DNA from: Strigamia acuminata
Lineage: Eukaryota > Arthropoda > Chilopoda > Geophilomorpha > Linotaeniidae
Assembly (NCBI GenBank): GCA_949358305.1
Contig: OX442318.1
Location: forward strand, 8,604,501 to 8,668,500
Length of the DNA stretch: 64,000 bases
Direction: 5' to 3'
This document shows, one piece after another, positions 21,873 to 33,700 of this stretch. The notes beneath the pieces are model-generated. The model had not been told where the DNA came from, ran no database searches, and saw only the letters and a program-made list of their open reading frames with translations. The translations under genes and the position numbers were made by a program. Position 1 is the first letter of the stretch, and the number at the start of each line of letters is the position of its first letter.

Positions 21873-24572
21873 GTTGCTTTATCTTATGTTTTTGTTTTGT
21901 TGTTTTCAATAACATATCTTATAGTTTATTGGAAATGTGATAAATCTTAACACTAAACTTTAATTACCAGATTCGTGATGTTTGTATCGGATACATCGGG
22001 CGCCACAGATCTTAATTATTCCCCTTAAATGCGTAATAAAATTCCAGTAATTACCTCGCTTTCTTTTGCAACGGCTTTCCGTTTCGATGTTCGCTTTATT
22101 CCAAGAATAATTTGCTTATCGATTCGGAATTTTCCGCTGCAAACAATTTCAAATCTTGCAAAAATTGTTTAAACATTATAATTCTAAAATTTAAAAAAAA
22201 AAAAAAATTATTAGTGTAGAATTATTTCTAAAAGCCTCATTTAATGCCCAAATAAAGCATGCAGCCGGAAATGCTTGGCATCATTGCCAAGGACAATTGT
22301 CTAGACAAAACAAATAGCTATGAAGACCTTGAGAAGCCTAACAAACCCATATCATATCTACACACAAATAAATCTCCAAACATCCTTGACTCAATCCCAA
22401 TTATTCATAATTAATTCCCATTTATTAAATCATTGCCAAGAAGGTCAACAAAGCCCAGAGGATTGGCACTCAAGGTGTGTCAATAACAAACTGATTAGTC
22501 AATTGCAATAACAGGAAATAAACATCATACCTGACTTATGATTGTCACAGTTTTCAACATTCTGCAAGAGCCAACTGGTGACAAAATTTAAAAAAATAAA
22601 ATCTTAATTTCTATGAGAAATTCATGCAAACACTAAACGCATTCAAAAAACAATTACAAAAACTTGATTATAGAATTGGTTTTTAACTTTGAAGGAGGAA
22701 AATTATCTCGTTCACTTTCAATATGGCCGACAGAAAAACATGTTGAAATCAGGTCAAAATCCAAAAAATCCACCACACACGTGGATTATCGAATTGGGTT
22801 TATAATAATCCGACTATAAATAATATTGCGTCATTTCCGCCAGGGAAAATTGAGAGAATCGGTATTTCAATTTTTATTCGTTTCTCCAACGACATGTAAA
22901 ACCAAACTTGGTGGATATCAAGTTTGATAACTGAGAAATGCTGTTAGGCAAGTTTCCAATGAACTATCTTTAGAATGCTAAACTACTACTCCCTAGATAT
23001 TATTCATCTGCAGCGTCAACTTTTCAAACTAAAAGAATCGAAGCCAAAATCAAAAATTGGCCCGCAAGCTGTCCAACAGATTGTCCTTAAGATTTTCAAG
23101 TTCAAAAGATTTTCTTTGGTCTTCCCTGTACAAATGTAAGATTTGGTTCGTGCTGGACTGGCCCAGCGGGCTACCGGAAATTTTCCAGTGGCCCGTGGCC
23201 CGGTGGTTCATGTCGGGCCCGCCATGGCCCACCATAACCTGTCCCTGTGGCCCAACACATCCAGATTTCCCGGTACTAAATTTGTACCCGGTCCAGCCCC
23301 GGATTTGGTCCTCGAGGAAGTTGTCCCATGGATGGTGGCTTGCAGTGCCTAACAACCCACAAAAATACAACTACAAAAAATTCGCAAGGATTAAATTCCA
23401 GGCAATCCTTGAAACATACTCTCCTGTACGAGGCAAAATTCTAAATCGATCTTGACCTCAAGTGGAGATTCCTTTGACATCCAGCCAACGAATGGATTTT
23501 GGTATGCGGATCTACATTCGATTTGTTCGTATAGCAGACATCCTATTCAAACTGCCATTTTTGTCAGCAATTACAATTACGGTTTCTGTTTAATGTAACA
23601 AATGAAGTCTGAACGTCATGAACGAGGCGTACGTTCATCGTTAGTGAGATTAAATACGGAAACAATATCGTACTTTTGCAAAAATATGCTATTCTTGGTG
23701 TCTCAGTCGCGGCTACTATTCGAGGGCGACTCTATTGGTAAAATACGGTATCATGCGGTCCATAACGAGGACATGCTAGCATGGAGGTCTGCCAAAAACT
23801 CACCCATAACTCTACAGTTCACCACTGATTCAGTCCAGACATAGTGGATGGGAAGTATGGTTGGGATATTTCATGTCTACATCTGAGATTAATGTATGCT
23901 GATGAACATCGATGAAAGAAGTACAGTAGAGCATCGATTATCGGAACATTGGTTAACCCTCGGAGACATAAGGGTAAAATGTGCCGCTCTGGTATAAGGC
24001 ATTACGGATTTATGAACAATTTTCAAGTCAATTAGTTAAAGCTCCGTTTCGATTTTTGAAAGTTCGCTACTAATTTTATAGAGGGCGCTAATTATGAACA
24101 GTGAAAAAAAATATCTTTTTTTACCAACTAGTAGTTGGTTTAAACACTACTGGTAAATGCGAAAAGCTGTTAACTGAAGCGCTCTTTCTTAGGCAGCAAA
24201 GCCAGCATAATAGTTTTGCTGGAGCTTTAAGGGGCAGAAATTTTGCATTTAGCATAATTAATTAAATAAATGACCAATGACTTAAAATTTCACCTGAGTT
24301 AAGGTTCAGTATGATATAAACAAAATCACAAATTTTCAGCAAAAAAATGGATAAGAAAAAAAATTTTCCTATTCAAGAAAGAGCTTGTCCATTAATCCGT
24401 ATAGCCTTATGCCTCCCAGGGTTAACAATTTTTTTTAATTTTCATATGCAGTACAGTATGTATATAAACCTAACGTTCGATTATGCAAATAACAAATCAG
24501 TTTTATGAACATCTCTGTCTCCCAATCAATTCAAATACTCGATGCTCCGGCTACACCACTGACCACCTAAAC
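21873..24572. other. 2.7-kb gene-poor region
   Basis: No gene is supported. 23145-23330 is a GC-rich patch (GCTGGACTGGCCCAGCGGGC) open in both strands, which looks like a transposon fragment. 23565-23740 is the inverted partner of the 1866 repeat. 24000-24430 is AT-rich. Confidence 0.5.
23565..23740 (-). repeat. dispersed repeat, inverted partner of 1866-2040
   Basis: The reverse strand reads GCGACTGAGACACCAAGAAT, followed by a TTTTTGCAAAAGTACGATAT phrase and GACGTTCAGACTTC, in the same order as at 1866-2040. Confidence 0.6.
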
Positions 24573-24817
24573 CAGCAGTCGGCAACTGGCGACCTGCGGT
24601 TCGGATCCGGCCCGCGGAAGGTCGAAACTTGGACCGCCAGATATTTTTTATTATATATTTTTTTGGTATTTTTGTTGTTTTTTGGTGTTTTTTTGATTGT
24701 TTTGTTTTTTTTGGTGTTTTTTGTGTTCTTTTTGTTTTATTTTGTTGTCTTTTTCTGGACCTCAAAAAAAATTTCACTAGTATCCGGACCCCACTCAAAA
24801 TTACTTGCCGACCCCTG
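24573..24817. mobile_element. hAT-like non-autonomous element with 8-bp TSD
   Basis: Ends CAGCAGTCGGCAA and TTGCCGACCCCTG are inverted. They are flanked by ACCTAAAC (24565-24572) and ACTTAAAC (24818-24825), which match at 7 of 8 positions as a hAT target duplication should. The T-rich interior has no transposase. Confidence 0.85.
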
Positions 24818-25397
24818 ACTTAAACCCTGGGACCTGATTTTAAACAATTTATGTAACCAACCCAGTAATTATAAATTTATAAGCCAAAAAAAGTTAGATT
24901 TGATAGTATTTAAGTCAATTTCCCCATTTGTTCAAGGCCTGAGTCATTTTATAAAGTGTATGGTTTACGAGTTCCCGGGGCAGCTGGAACCATCTACGGC
25001 TGCTTCCTCGTCCGGGCAGAGAGGCGCCAGCTGAAATTATCCGCTCTCGCTTTCTCTCTTTCTTGCAGAAGGTGACCTTCTACTGAATGATAGAGACCGC
25101 TCGCAAATGACGTCAATTCCGAGCCGGGTTCTATTTATACACAATTTTTTCTCCACCATTATCTCTAGATGGATTGGAATGCGGCTAAAGAATGTTTATG
25201 GATGTGGATCGTGTGTTTGACGTAGAAGCGCATCTACAAGCGTGCAACCAGCTCCAGTCGTAGGTTGGCTAGGGCGTGGATTAATTTCAAAATTTTTACC
25301 CATGGTTATTCTTATCGTTCTACGTTCATTTCATTAAACACATGCTTCCCTAAATCCCTCACGGACCTAAACTTAACCGCTTCAACCGTTATCAATG
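24818..25397. other. spacer, no gene seen
   Basis: Mixed-composition DNA. A pyrimidine tract and TTGCAG near 25060 resemble a splice acceptor but open only a five-codon frame. Confidence 0.4.
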
Positions 25398-25762
25398 GTT
25401 GCGTTCAAAGTTTAGGCTTATACCGCGTGCGGTCACGCAAGCACATGGTGCATAAAAATTCCTTTTCTTTCATTTAACCAACGGATTGTGGTTGTGGACC
25501 ACTTATTTTAACATAATTTAGCATTTACTCACATTTTGGGAGGTGGATGCTTCGCCTGGAAGTGTTTATGACACTTGAAAGTCTGATCCGCTGATCTAAC
25601 TTTCGAGGCAGTCATTTTGAAATTGGTTGCAAAAACCAAAACCGATTCATAAACCACTCCAGTTGTGGTTTTGGTTTTGCGGTTTTTGGTGATGGTTTTT
25701 GGCTAATTTTGATGTCATTCCGTTTATAGAAACGATAAAAACCGAAACTTTGAACGCACCTA
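25398..25762. mobile_element. TIR element with GGTTGCGTTCAAAGTTT ends
   Basis: The left end GGTTGCGTTCAAAGTTT and right end AAACTTTGAACGCACC are inverted. The GTGCGTTCAA end motif is shared with the larger element at 33904-34420 inside SRPRA, so both may belong to one superfamily. The interior is rich in GGTTTTTGG. Confidence 0.7.
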
Positions 25763-26237
25763 ATGTACTAGCTGTGCAACCTGGCTTTGCCCGGAGTTTA
25801 TGTTATTGCATTTATTAATTTCAATGAAAAACCAATAAAAAATATAATGCTTGCAAGAAGGTTATGATCCCCGCAAACAAATCCTAAAATTGAGAAAAGT
25901 CAACACTTTTAGGATTTGTAAACAAAATTGTTGAATTAGGGCTCGAAAGAATGCATAATCAAAGTTGTAGGTTCTTGGCAATCTTGCAGCTGCAGTAGCC
26001 ACCAAATTTCAGCAGAATAAAATTCCAAAAATTAATTATCCAAGAAAATTCTTTTGTATTTTTCTTTTCAATCAGGGCCTCCCAAAAAAAAAGACTACCA
26101 GAAGGCTCCCCCAGACCGCAAATCCGCCTCCGCAGGCTCAGAAATCTCAAACATCCTGTTAATTGATAAAAAATATACAGTAATAATAATAATAACAAAT
26201 TGGCAATGCAAGCAATAAGAGAGATTTGTCATCTAAT
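25763..26237. other. spacer, no gene seen
   Basis: AT-rich; no supported frame. Confidence 0.5.
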
Positions 26238-26455
26238 TAGCGCAACACAATCTACCCCGACATGAATCTACCGCGACTTTGGAAACTGCGACTACGTGTA
26301 TTTTGGGTTTAATTCCTAATAATGGCTAACACGGGGGCTGAGCCCCCCCTTGACCCCTCCGCAAACCTCACCTTACTGTTTTTTTTTATGCAAAACCACT
26401 TTTTGGGCCGGTTTGTCGTGGTAGATTCATGTTGCGGTAGATTGTGTCGCGCTAG
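26238..26455. mobile_element. TIR element, 218 bp, TAGCGCAACACAATCTACC ends
   Basis: Inverted ends of nearly 40 bp (TAGCGCAACACAATCTACC, then CATGAATCTACC, and their complements at the right). GC-rich GGGGGCTGAGCCCCCC lies in the interior. No coding capacity. Confidence 0.85.
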
Positions 26456-26584
26456 ATGTGCGCCCACCAATAAGATGCTTAAGTTAGGTTAGGTCTGATT
26501 TTAGTCACTTATACCACTAAAACGTCGTTACTAAATGGAGCCTCAAAATCAGGGGGCCTCCTGCCTGCCCATAATACTGTACCC

Positions 26585-26828
26585 CAGTGGTCCCCAAACT
26601 ATTTGCTTCATGGCGCCCCTGTATACCAGTCCCGGCGCTCCTGTAAGTTAGTCCAGCATCTCTGCAATACCTTGTTCACACCAAGCTTTCGGATCTCATC
26701 CGAAGCTGCGGATTTAGATCCAAGATTGGTGTGAACACTGATCTCGGTTCACGGATCTAGATCCGCGTGCCCAACAACTCCGTTCGCCAACCGACTTCTC
26801 ACAACTGGGCGCAGTTTGGGAACCACCT
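26585..26828. mobile_element. hAT-like element, CAGTGGTCCCCAAACT ends
   Basis: The left end CAGTGGTCCCCAAACTATTT and right end AGTTTGGGAACCACCT are imperfect inverted repeats of the type common in hAT MITEs. I found no clear target duplication. The interior has a palindrome around GGATCTAGATCC. Confidence 0.65.
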
Positions 26829-27774
26829 TCAGGTCCAAATGGACTCCATAATCCAGCTGGTCATGTCACTTTCCCGCACAACCGTTTACAAGGTCGTTTG
26901 TAGTAGTTGGCACTAAGATTATTTGGTAAGAATGTCAGATGCAGGACATGACCTAACTGGTCCCTGGTGGTTGTGTGACGTCAATTGGATGAATTTTCTA
27001 GAAAGAAAAACCTAAATTAGCATCACCGAAACCAGTTCGAACTATATTTACATTTACATTTACTGAGATAGAAAGTCTGCGCCAATAAGCAGCTTGAGAA
27101 CGTTTTTTCAAAAGCTTTCTTTCAAAGATAACAGTCTATATTGGTCTGATAAAACTAGGTTGAATAAACCAAGAAATGTTTTGATTTTTGTTTTTTTTAG
27201 GATTTTTTTGTCTCGTTTTCTATCATTTTCACTGAAGTATCATGTGGTTTGATTTACTAAAGGTTGTACACCTTGAATTCGATGCTAATACCTTCACTTT
27301 CCAAGGAAAACGAGTCTTTTCAGGTCATTCAACGTGTGCTTGATCAGTTTGACCCGTGCCCCCACCTAGGCCTAAAAGGAGTAGCGGTATTGTAATAACA
27401 ACAACGGTAGAAGTTGCCAGAAACTACCGATAGAGGTTTCCACCATAAATGGCTTCGGTTATGAAATCACCATATTATTAGTTTTCGCTTATCTATTTCA
27501 TTTTTGATGATTTCATTTAGCAAAATTAAGAATAAGTTGTGATAAAATGTGCTGATTAAAATGGCGCCAGTCTGGCAGGTGTTTGTTTTTTGTTGTTTGA
27601 GTAATAAATTGATGGTGTGATGTAAAATTGCGATTGTCAGATTTCACACCAGTGGCGCTGTAATAACGATAATTTTTTGAAAAGAAATCTAACGGAAATG
27701 AATTTGATAAATCTTTTGAAAATTGAAAAAAGGAATTTTTGGTAAAATTAAAAAATTCTAAACGTAGAAAATAG
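26829..27774. other. spacer, no gene seen
   Basis: No supported frame. The minus frame at 27513-27812 overlaps the tRNA and is a chance reading. Confidence 0.5.
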
Positions 27775-27779
27775 AAAAA
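27775..27779 (-). terminator. RNA polymerase III T-run for the tRNA
   Basis: On the minus strand a run of five T residues begins seven bases after the tRNA 3' end, as expected for pol III termination. Confidence 0.75.
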
Positions 27780-27785
27780 TGTACG

Positions 27786-27802
27786 CGCCCCCGGGTGGGC
27801 TC

Positions 27803-27839
<37 letters not shown>

Positions 27840-27859
27840 GCCGATTGCGCCACGGAGGC
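27786..27859 (-). tRNA. tRNA-Asn (anticodon GTT)
   Basis: The 74-nt minus-strand sequence folds as a standard tRNA. The acceptor stem GCCTCCG pairs with CGGGGGC (one G-U pair). The D arm contains TGGCGCAATCGGCTAGC (box A). The anticodon stem-loop has CTGTTAACC with anticodon GTT. The T arm GGTTCGAGCC is box B. The discriminator base is G. There is no intron and no encoded CCA, as expected for a eukaryotic nuclear gene. GTT decodes AAC and AAT. Confidence 0.97.
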
Positions 27860-28759
27860 ATCTGTTCAGACGGTCTTTAAATATGCCTTAAAAACATAAA
27901 ATCGAAGTTAATATTTATAAATAAATGAAAATAAAAATAAAAACGTTTTTGAAACGAACAAAATTTTCTGAATTTGCGTCGAACTTCAAATTTTAAATGA
28001 ATTTTTATACTTTCAAACGATTTCGACAAAATAAAATCGCGGCCATTACAAAAACAAAATGTCCGCGTTTAATTCGGTTTAATTCGGCAAATTGGAATTC
28101 AAAAAATTCATTTTCCGCAATGGTGCAACTGCCAGCTAACCTTTCCACACAAAAAATATAATTGGGAAATTAAAACTGACCTCAAATTAAATTTGAGGTC
28201 ACGAATCAAACACGTAGAGTAATTAAATAAAAATTAAATAAATAAAAATGACTTTCGGTTTAATAACCGGTTCTTTCACACCATTTTATCGTTTCTCGCC
28301 TTAATCTGTGAATTTTTTTTTAAAAGATTTTCAGCGATCAAATCTCGATTTCACGTCTCTAATTTCACTTGGAAATCATTCGATAACCTTGATACATGAA
28401 CCGAAGTCTCTAAACCACCGGTTATATTCGATTGAGCAAATAAATCGTGAAATAATTCACTAAATAATTAAAATTATTCGCAGTAAATTTATAGTTTTGA
28501 AGGTTGTTTTGACCACCGAGACCAACCTTAATTTACTTTGTGAAATGCGAGACACGCGAGAAATTTGAGTCGGTTAAATTTTTAAAAAAAATTTAAAAAT
28601 TTAAAAAAATTTAAAAAATTCGATATCAAATGAAATTTATTTCAGTTTCAACAATTCACATCTTTAAAAAAATTTATAAATTTATATAAAATATGTAATT
28701 TCACAGCTTTGTATAATTCCAGATTTTATTACGTCAATAAAAGTTGTTTACGTATCAAA
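27860..28759. other. AT-rich spacer
   Basis: No supported frame. Minus-strand AATAAA (plus TTTATT near 28725) is the likely poly(A) signal of the ETHE1 gene. Confidence 0.5.
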
Positions 28760-30529
28760 TTATGTACATTTTACGTCTTGAATACCGCACACCAAATTAG
28801 CAGGAACTGCTTTGTCTGCAAATAACAATAATTATCATCAAAAAGATAATAATTTAGAACGAAATTATACGATTTTAAAACCGTTTTAAGCAAATTCCCT
28901 TTCAATTCCGTCGAACAAATACCAAAATAACCAAAAAAAATACTAAAATCCATCAAAAACACGCGAAAATACCCATAAAACATCAGAAAACACCCGAAAA
29001 TACCCAGAAAACATCAGATAACACCCGAAAATACCCACAAACCATCAGAAAACACCCGAAAATACCCATAAAACATCAGAAAACACCCGAAAATACCCAG
29101 AAAACCACAAAATACCCAGAAAACCACAAAACACCCGAAAATACCCACAAGCCATCAGAAAACACCCGAAAATACCCACAAACCATCAGAAAACACCCGA
29201 AAATACCCATAAAACATTAGAAAACACCTGAAAATACCCATAAAACATCAAAAAACACCCGAAAATACCCACAAACCATCTGAAAACACCCGAAAATACC
29301 CAGAAAACATCAGAAAACACCCGAAAATACCCAGAAAACATCCGAAAACACCCAAAAATCATCAGTTTTTGGTATTTAATTAAATACCCTTTGCTAATAC
29401 ATGCAGAATTTATTCATTTACCAATCAATTTCGGTTTGCTCAAATTTAAATTCTTCATAATATCAACAAACTCGTTCCTCGACTTCGTTAAACGCGGATT
29501 CAATCGCTTCTCTTCACCAACACTCGAAACGGTCAATCCCTTGTAATCATGCGCCGGATACAGAAGAAATTCCTCCGGAAGTGTAAAAATCTCTCGATAA
29601 ACCGAATCATAAAGCATTTCCGAGGATCCTAGAATAAAAAAAAATAAAAATAAAATTTGTAAAATAAAAAAAAGATCGATTTTTAATTTAATTTTTAATT
29701 TTTTCGTCTTTACCGTCCTGAAAATCGGTTCTACCGCATCCACGAATTAACAAGGCATCGCCGGTAAACGCCATTCGGTATTTATGCAAAACATACGTGA
29801 CACATCCGTTCGTGTGTCCGGGTGTTGCTCGCACTTGCAACTCCATGTTTCCAACGCGAATTTCATCCCCGTGATCAACATGCACGTCGGCGACCGCTCG
29901 TGACGCTCTCGAAATAACGGTTTTGCAATTATTTATGGCTTTTTTAATCAATCCCGAACCCGTGATATGATCGGCGTGAACGTGTGTATTAGCTGGAATA
30001 AAATAAAAATCAAAACAAAATCAAAAAATCATTTTTTTGACAAAATAACAAAAAAAATCATGAAAATTAATTAAAAAATCAAGAAAAATGATTCAAAATC
30101 AAGAAATATGATTGAAAAATTAAGAAAATTGATTGAAAAATCAAGAAAATTGATGAAAAATCAAGAAAATTGATGAAAAATCAAGAAAATTGATTAAAAA
30201 GTCTGAAAATTGATGAAAAAATCATTGGAACCTGCATAAATTAATTTCAATTGCAGTTCCTCTATTAAATTTAGGTCTCTATCGACGTGTTCATATACAG
30301 GATCGATAATAATAGCTTCTTTTGATAATTCATCGCCCAATAAATACGTGTAGGTACAACTGATGTTATCAAACAACTGCAAAAAAAAAATAGAAAAAAA
30401 TTAATTTTAGCCACCATTTTAATACGAATAATAAATAAAATCAACCTGTCTGAATATCAACCCGTTAGACATTTGTGTAACGTATGTCCTGCCCTTAATT
30501 GGCTCGAAAAGCAACTTCAACCAAATCAT
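28760..30529 (-). CDS. ETHE1: persulfide dioxygenase, mitochondrial (ETHE1)
   Basis: Five minus-strand exons: 30529-30446, 30376-30232, 29992-29714, 29628-29422 and 28815-28760. They total 256 aa against about 254 in the human protein. The enzyme oxidises glutathione persulfide to sulfite in the mitochondrial matrix, in the sulfide detoxification pathway. It is a metallo-beta-lactamase-fold mono-iron dioxygenase. Visible motifs: [11 protein letters not shown] at the start of the fold, THVHADH (metal motif), [13 protein letters not shown] (iron His), [18 protein letters not shown] (iron Asp), [21 protein letters not shown] and the closing VPANLVCG. The last exon is tiny and lies beyond a 600-bp intron full of tandem repeat; it restores the conserved C-terminus, and a reading without it ends at a spurious stop at 29414. 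The start at 30529 is the first ATG; an alternative ATG (MSNGLIF) lies 19 codons later. A targeting peptide is not obvious. Confidence 0.95.
28925..29370. repeat. 31-bp tandem repeat in the last ETHE1 intron
   Basis: Around a dozen units of the type AAAACACCCGAAAATACCC followed by ATAAAACATCAG or CAAACCATCAG. The array fills most of the intron between the last two ETHE1 exons. Confidence 0.95.
30050..30225. repeat. short tandem repeat in ETHE1 intron 2
   Basis: Units of about 20 bp, AAAATTGATGAAAAATCAAG. Confidence 0.85.
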
Positions 30530-30753
30530 AACGACCCCATTGAATCCCAATCCTGATAACGGCCATTTGTAAAATAAAAAAAACCACTCGTACACTCTAT
30601 CGAGAAAACCTAACACCGCGATCTCTTTCTAGTCAATTTGTGAATTGTACAATAAAAAGAAATGAACTGGAAAAGTCCATCTAGTGGTAGTTTTTCTAAA
30701 TAGAATTTAAAAGGCCGAAAACTAGGAAACGTGGCGTCCAAGCAGTTTCGGAA
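30530..30753. promoter_or_regulatory. shared head-to-head promoter ETHE1/SRPRA
   Basis: Only 224 bp separate the ETHE1 ATG (minus) from the SRPRA ATG (plus), so both 5' UTRs and promoters must lie here. No TATA box is evident. Bidirectional arrangement is inferred from layout. Confidence 0.6.
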
Positions 30754-33700
30754 ATGTTGGATTTATTCACGATTTTGAGTAAAGGAGGGATCGTGTTGTG
30801 GTATTTCCAAGGGACATCGCAGTTGTTCACAAATTCGGTTAATGCTCTGATCCGTAGCGTAATTCTTCAGGTAATTATGTGAGCGCAATTAAGTCAAATA
30901 TTGCACAATATTTGAGGATTTCTTCTTGTTTTAACGGTTTCGTTGTATTTCGGTGTTTTTTGATTATTTTAGGAACGAAGTGGTAGTAATATACACACTG
31001 ATGGCAATCTGACGCTGCAGTATAAGTTGGATAATGAATTCGAGTTGATATTCGTGGTAAAAGAAATGAAAATGGATTTTTTTTTATTTTTTTATTTGTA
31101 TTAATAATGGATTATTTAATTTTTTTTTAGGTTGCTTATCAGAAAATTCTACAGTTATCTTATATAGATAAATTTCTAAGCGACATTCAGTTGGAATTTA
31201 GGGATAAATACAAAGATGATCTGCATCAAGGACGAATATTTCGTGTAATTTTGAGTTATAAAAAAATCATGTTTGAATCATTTTTAAATCATTTTTAAAT
31301 CATTTCTAAATCATTTTTAAATCATTTCTAAATCATTTCTAAATCATTTTTAAATCATTTCTAAATCATTTTTAAATCATTTTTAAATTATTTTTCGTCT
31401 TTTTTCATCATTGTTCAATCATTTTCTTCGTTTTTCATCATTTTTGAACAATTTTTTGTTACAATTTTTCATAATTTTTTATGTTTAATCAAAAATTTTT
31501 TATGTTTAATCAATTTTTAAGTATTTCTCTTGATTTATTCATCAATTTTCAATCGTTTCTTATGATTTTTCATCAATTTTTCATCGTTTTTCATCAATTT
31601 TTATGATATTTTCATCATTTTGCACGATCTTTCTTCATTTTACGATCAATTTTCATCAATTTTCAATCAGTTTGCATCATTTTGCAACCAATTTTCATGT
31701 TTTTTACGATTCTTCTATTAATTTTCACCAATTTCCTTAATTTTACATCAAAATATTGCATTTAATTCTTGCAGGCCTTCGAATTCGATACGAATTTCCA
31801 CCAAATTCTAAACGCGGCTGAAAAATGGGCTCAAAAAGAGGCCGCAGCGCCCAAGAAAATGCGCACCTTCGACCAATCGGCCAAATCGAAGAAAACCATC
31901 GCATCCATGATCGAGAAAAAAAATGATCCGAAGCCCGAAAAAATCAAAGAAACGAAAAAATCGATCCCTAAAGAAGTGGTCGTCAACAAACCGATCGAGA
32001 AAAACCATCACGAAACGCTAAACAAGGAACAAATCCAGGAAAACCTCCTGCGAATGCAAGAGCGCTTGAAAGGCGGCGGCAAAAAGGAGAAACCCGAGAA
32101 AATTGTGTAAAAATTACCAAATTCAAGTCGTTTAACGCACAAATTCAATTCGATTTTCCTGCAGGAAAAGTCCGCAAGCGAATAAAAAGGGAAAACAAAG
32201 TCGAATCTGGGAAAACAGCGGAAAGACGAAGGACAGCGAAGATTTGGATTTCAGTAAATCGTGCGCCGACAATTCCACTCGCTTCAATGATATTTCCGAC
32301 GAATCTGTAACGAAATTAATTTTTTTTCTGATTAATTTTCTAATTTTCGTTTCTTCCTAGGCGCGTTTGCTCGGAACCATGAAAGGGGACTTGCCGGACA
32401 TGTTCGACGACGACGAAGACGAAATTAGTGACGAAGAAGACGAAATTAAACCGAAAAAACAGGAAGCAAAGAAGTATTAACACGAAAATATGACAATTTG
32501 TTATATTAATGCGAGGCGGAGGCATAAAATATTTAAAAAATTGCATAAAAATTCGATTTTTAGGCATTTTTATGGTCAGAAATGCACATTTATGCGTAAA
32601 ATGTGTCATTTTGTGCATGTAATTATTGTTTTTTACAATTTTTTTGTGTAAAATATCCATTTTCGTGCGAAGAATTCATTTTTATTCGTAAGAATGCATA
32701 TTTTACTCGTAATAATGCATATTTTACTCTTAAGAATGCACATTTTACTCTTAAGAATGCATATTTTACTCATAAATGAAGAGTTTTGTATCAGAAATGC
32801 ACATTTATGCCTAAAAATTGCACTAAAAATCATTTTCGTGCATTATAATTATAGTTTAATCGATTTTATCGTGTGAAATATCCATTTTTATGCGTAGAAA
32901 CTTCATTTTTACTCGTAAAAATGCACATTTTTACTCAAAAATCGATATTTTTCGTGCAAAACGTCCAATTCTTAAATGATTATTCCTCGTTTATCCAAAA
33001 CCCCTTCCCGCCCGTGTATAACTCGAACCAATTTTGCATTTAGGAAAAGCCGAGGAATGTTTTCCATGTTTAAATCGCTCGTCGGATCGAAAGAAATCGA
33101 TAAAGACGACATGGTGCCTATTTTGGACAAACTTCGCGACCACATGATCGGTTATTATTCAAATCAAATCGATTTAAACGAAAATTCATCCCAAAAACTC
33201 AAAATATTTGCAGGTAAAAACGTGGCCATCGAAATCGCGAATAAATTATGCGACTCGGTCGCGGCCGAACTCGAGGGCCGCGTCTTGGGCACTTTCACGA
33301 CCGTCGCTTCGACCGTGCGAGCAACTCTGGACACCGCACTCGTCCAAATCTTGTCGCCGCGAAGGCGAATTAATATCCTGCGTGACGTCATTGAAACTCA
33401 GCGCTTGCAACGGCCTTACGTCATCACTTTCTGCGGTGTAAATGGCGTCGGCAAATCAACCAATTTGGCTAAAGTAATGAAATAAATGATGGGGTTGTGG
33501 AGAAATTAATGTTTTGTTTTTGTTTTTGTGTTGTTTTAGATCGCTTTTTGGTTAATTGAGAATAATTTACGTGTTTTGATCGCGGCTTGTGACACTTTTC
33601 GCGCGGGCGCGGTGGAGCAACTTCGTACTCATACTCGACATTTGACTGCACTGCATCCACCGCAAAGTCATGCTGGGAAAACGATGGTGCAATTGTATGA

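Noticed and set aside
23057-23455. 132-aa plus and 106-aa minus ORFs
   Set aside because: Both strands are open over a GC-rich GGCCC patch that looks like a transposon fragment; no protein family features.
25533-25615. Minus-strand mini-exon starting MTASKVRSADQTFK with a GTGAGT donor
   Set aside because: It lies inside a TIR element and no following exon could be found; probably chance or a transposon exon.
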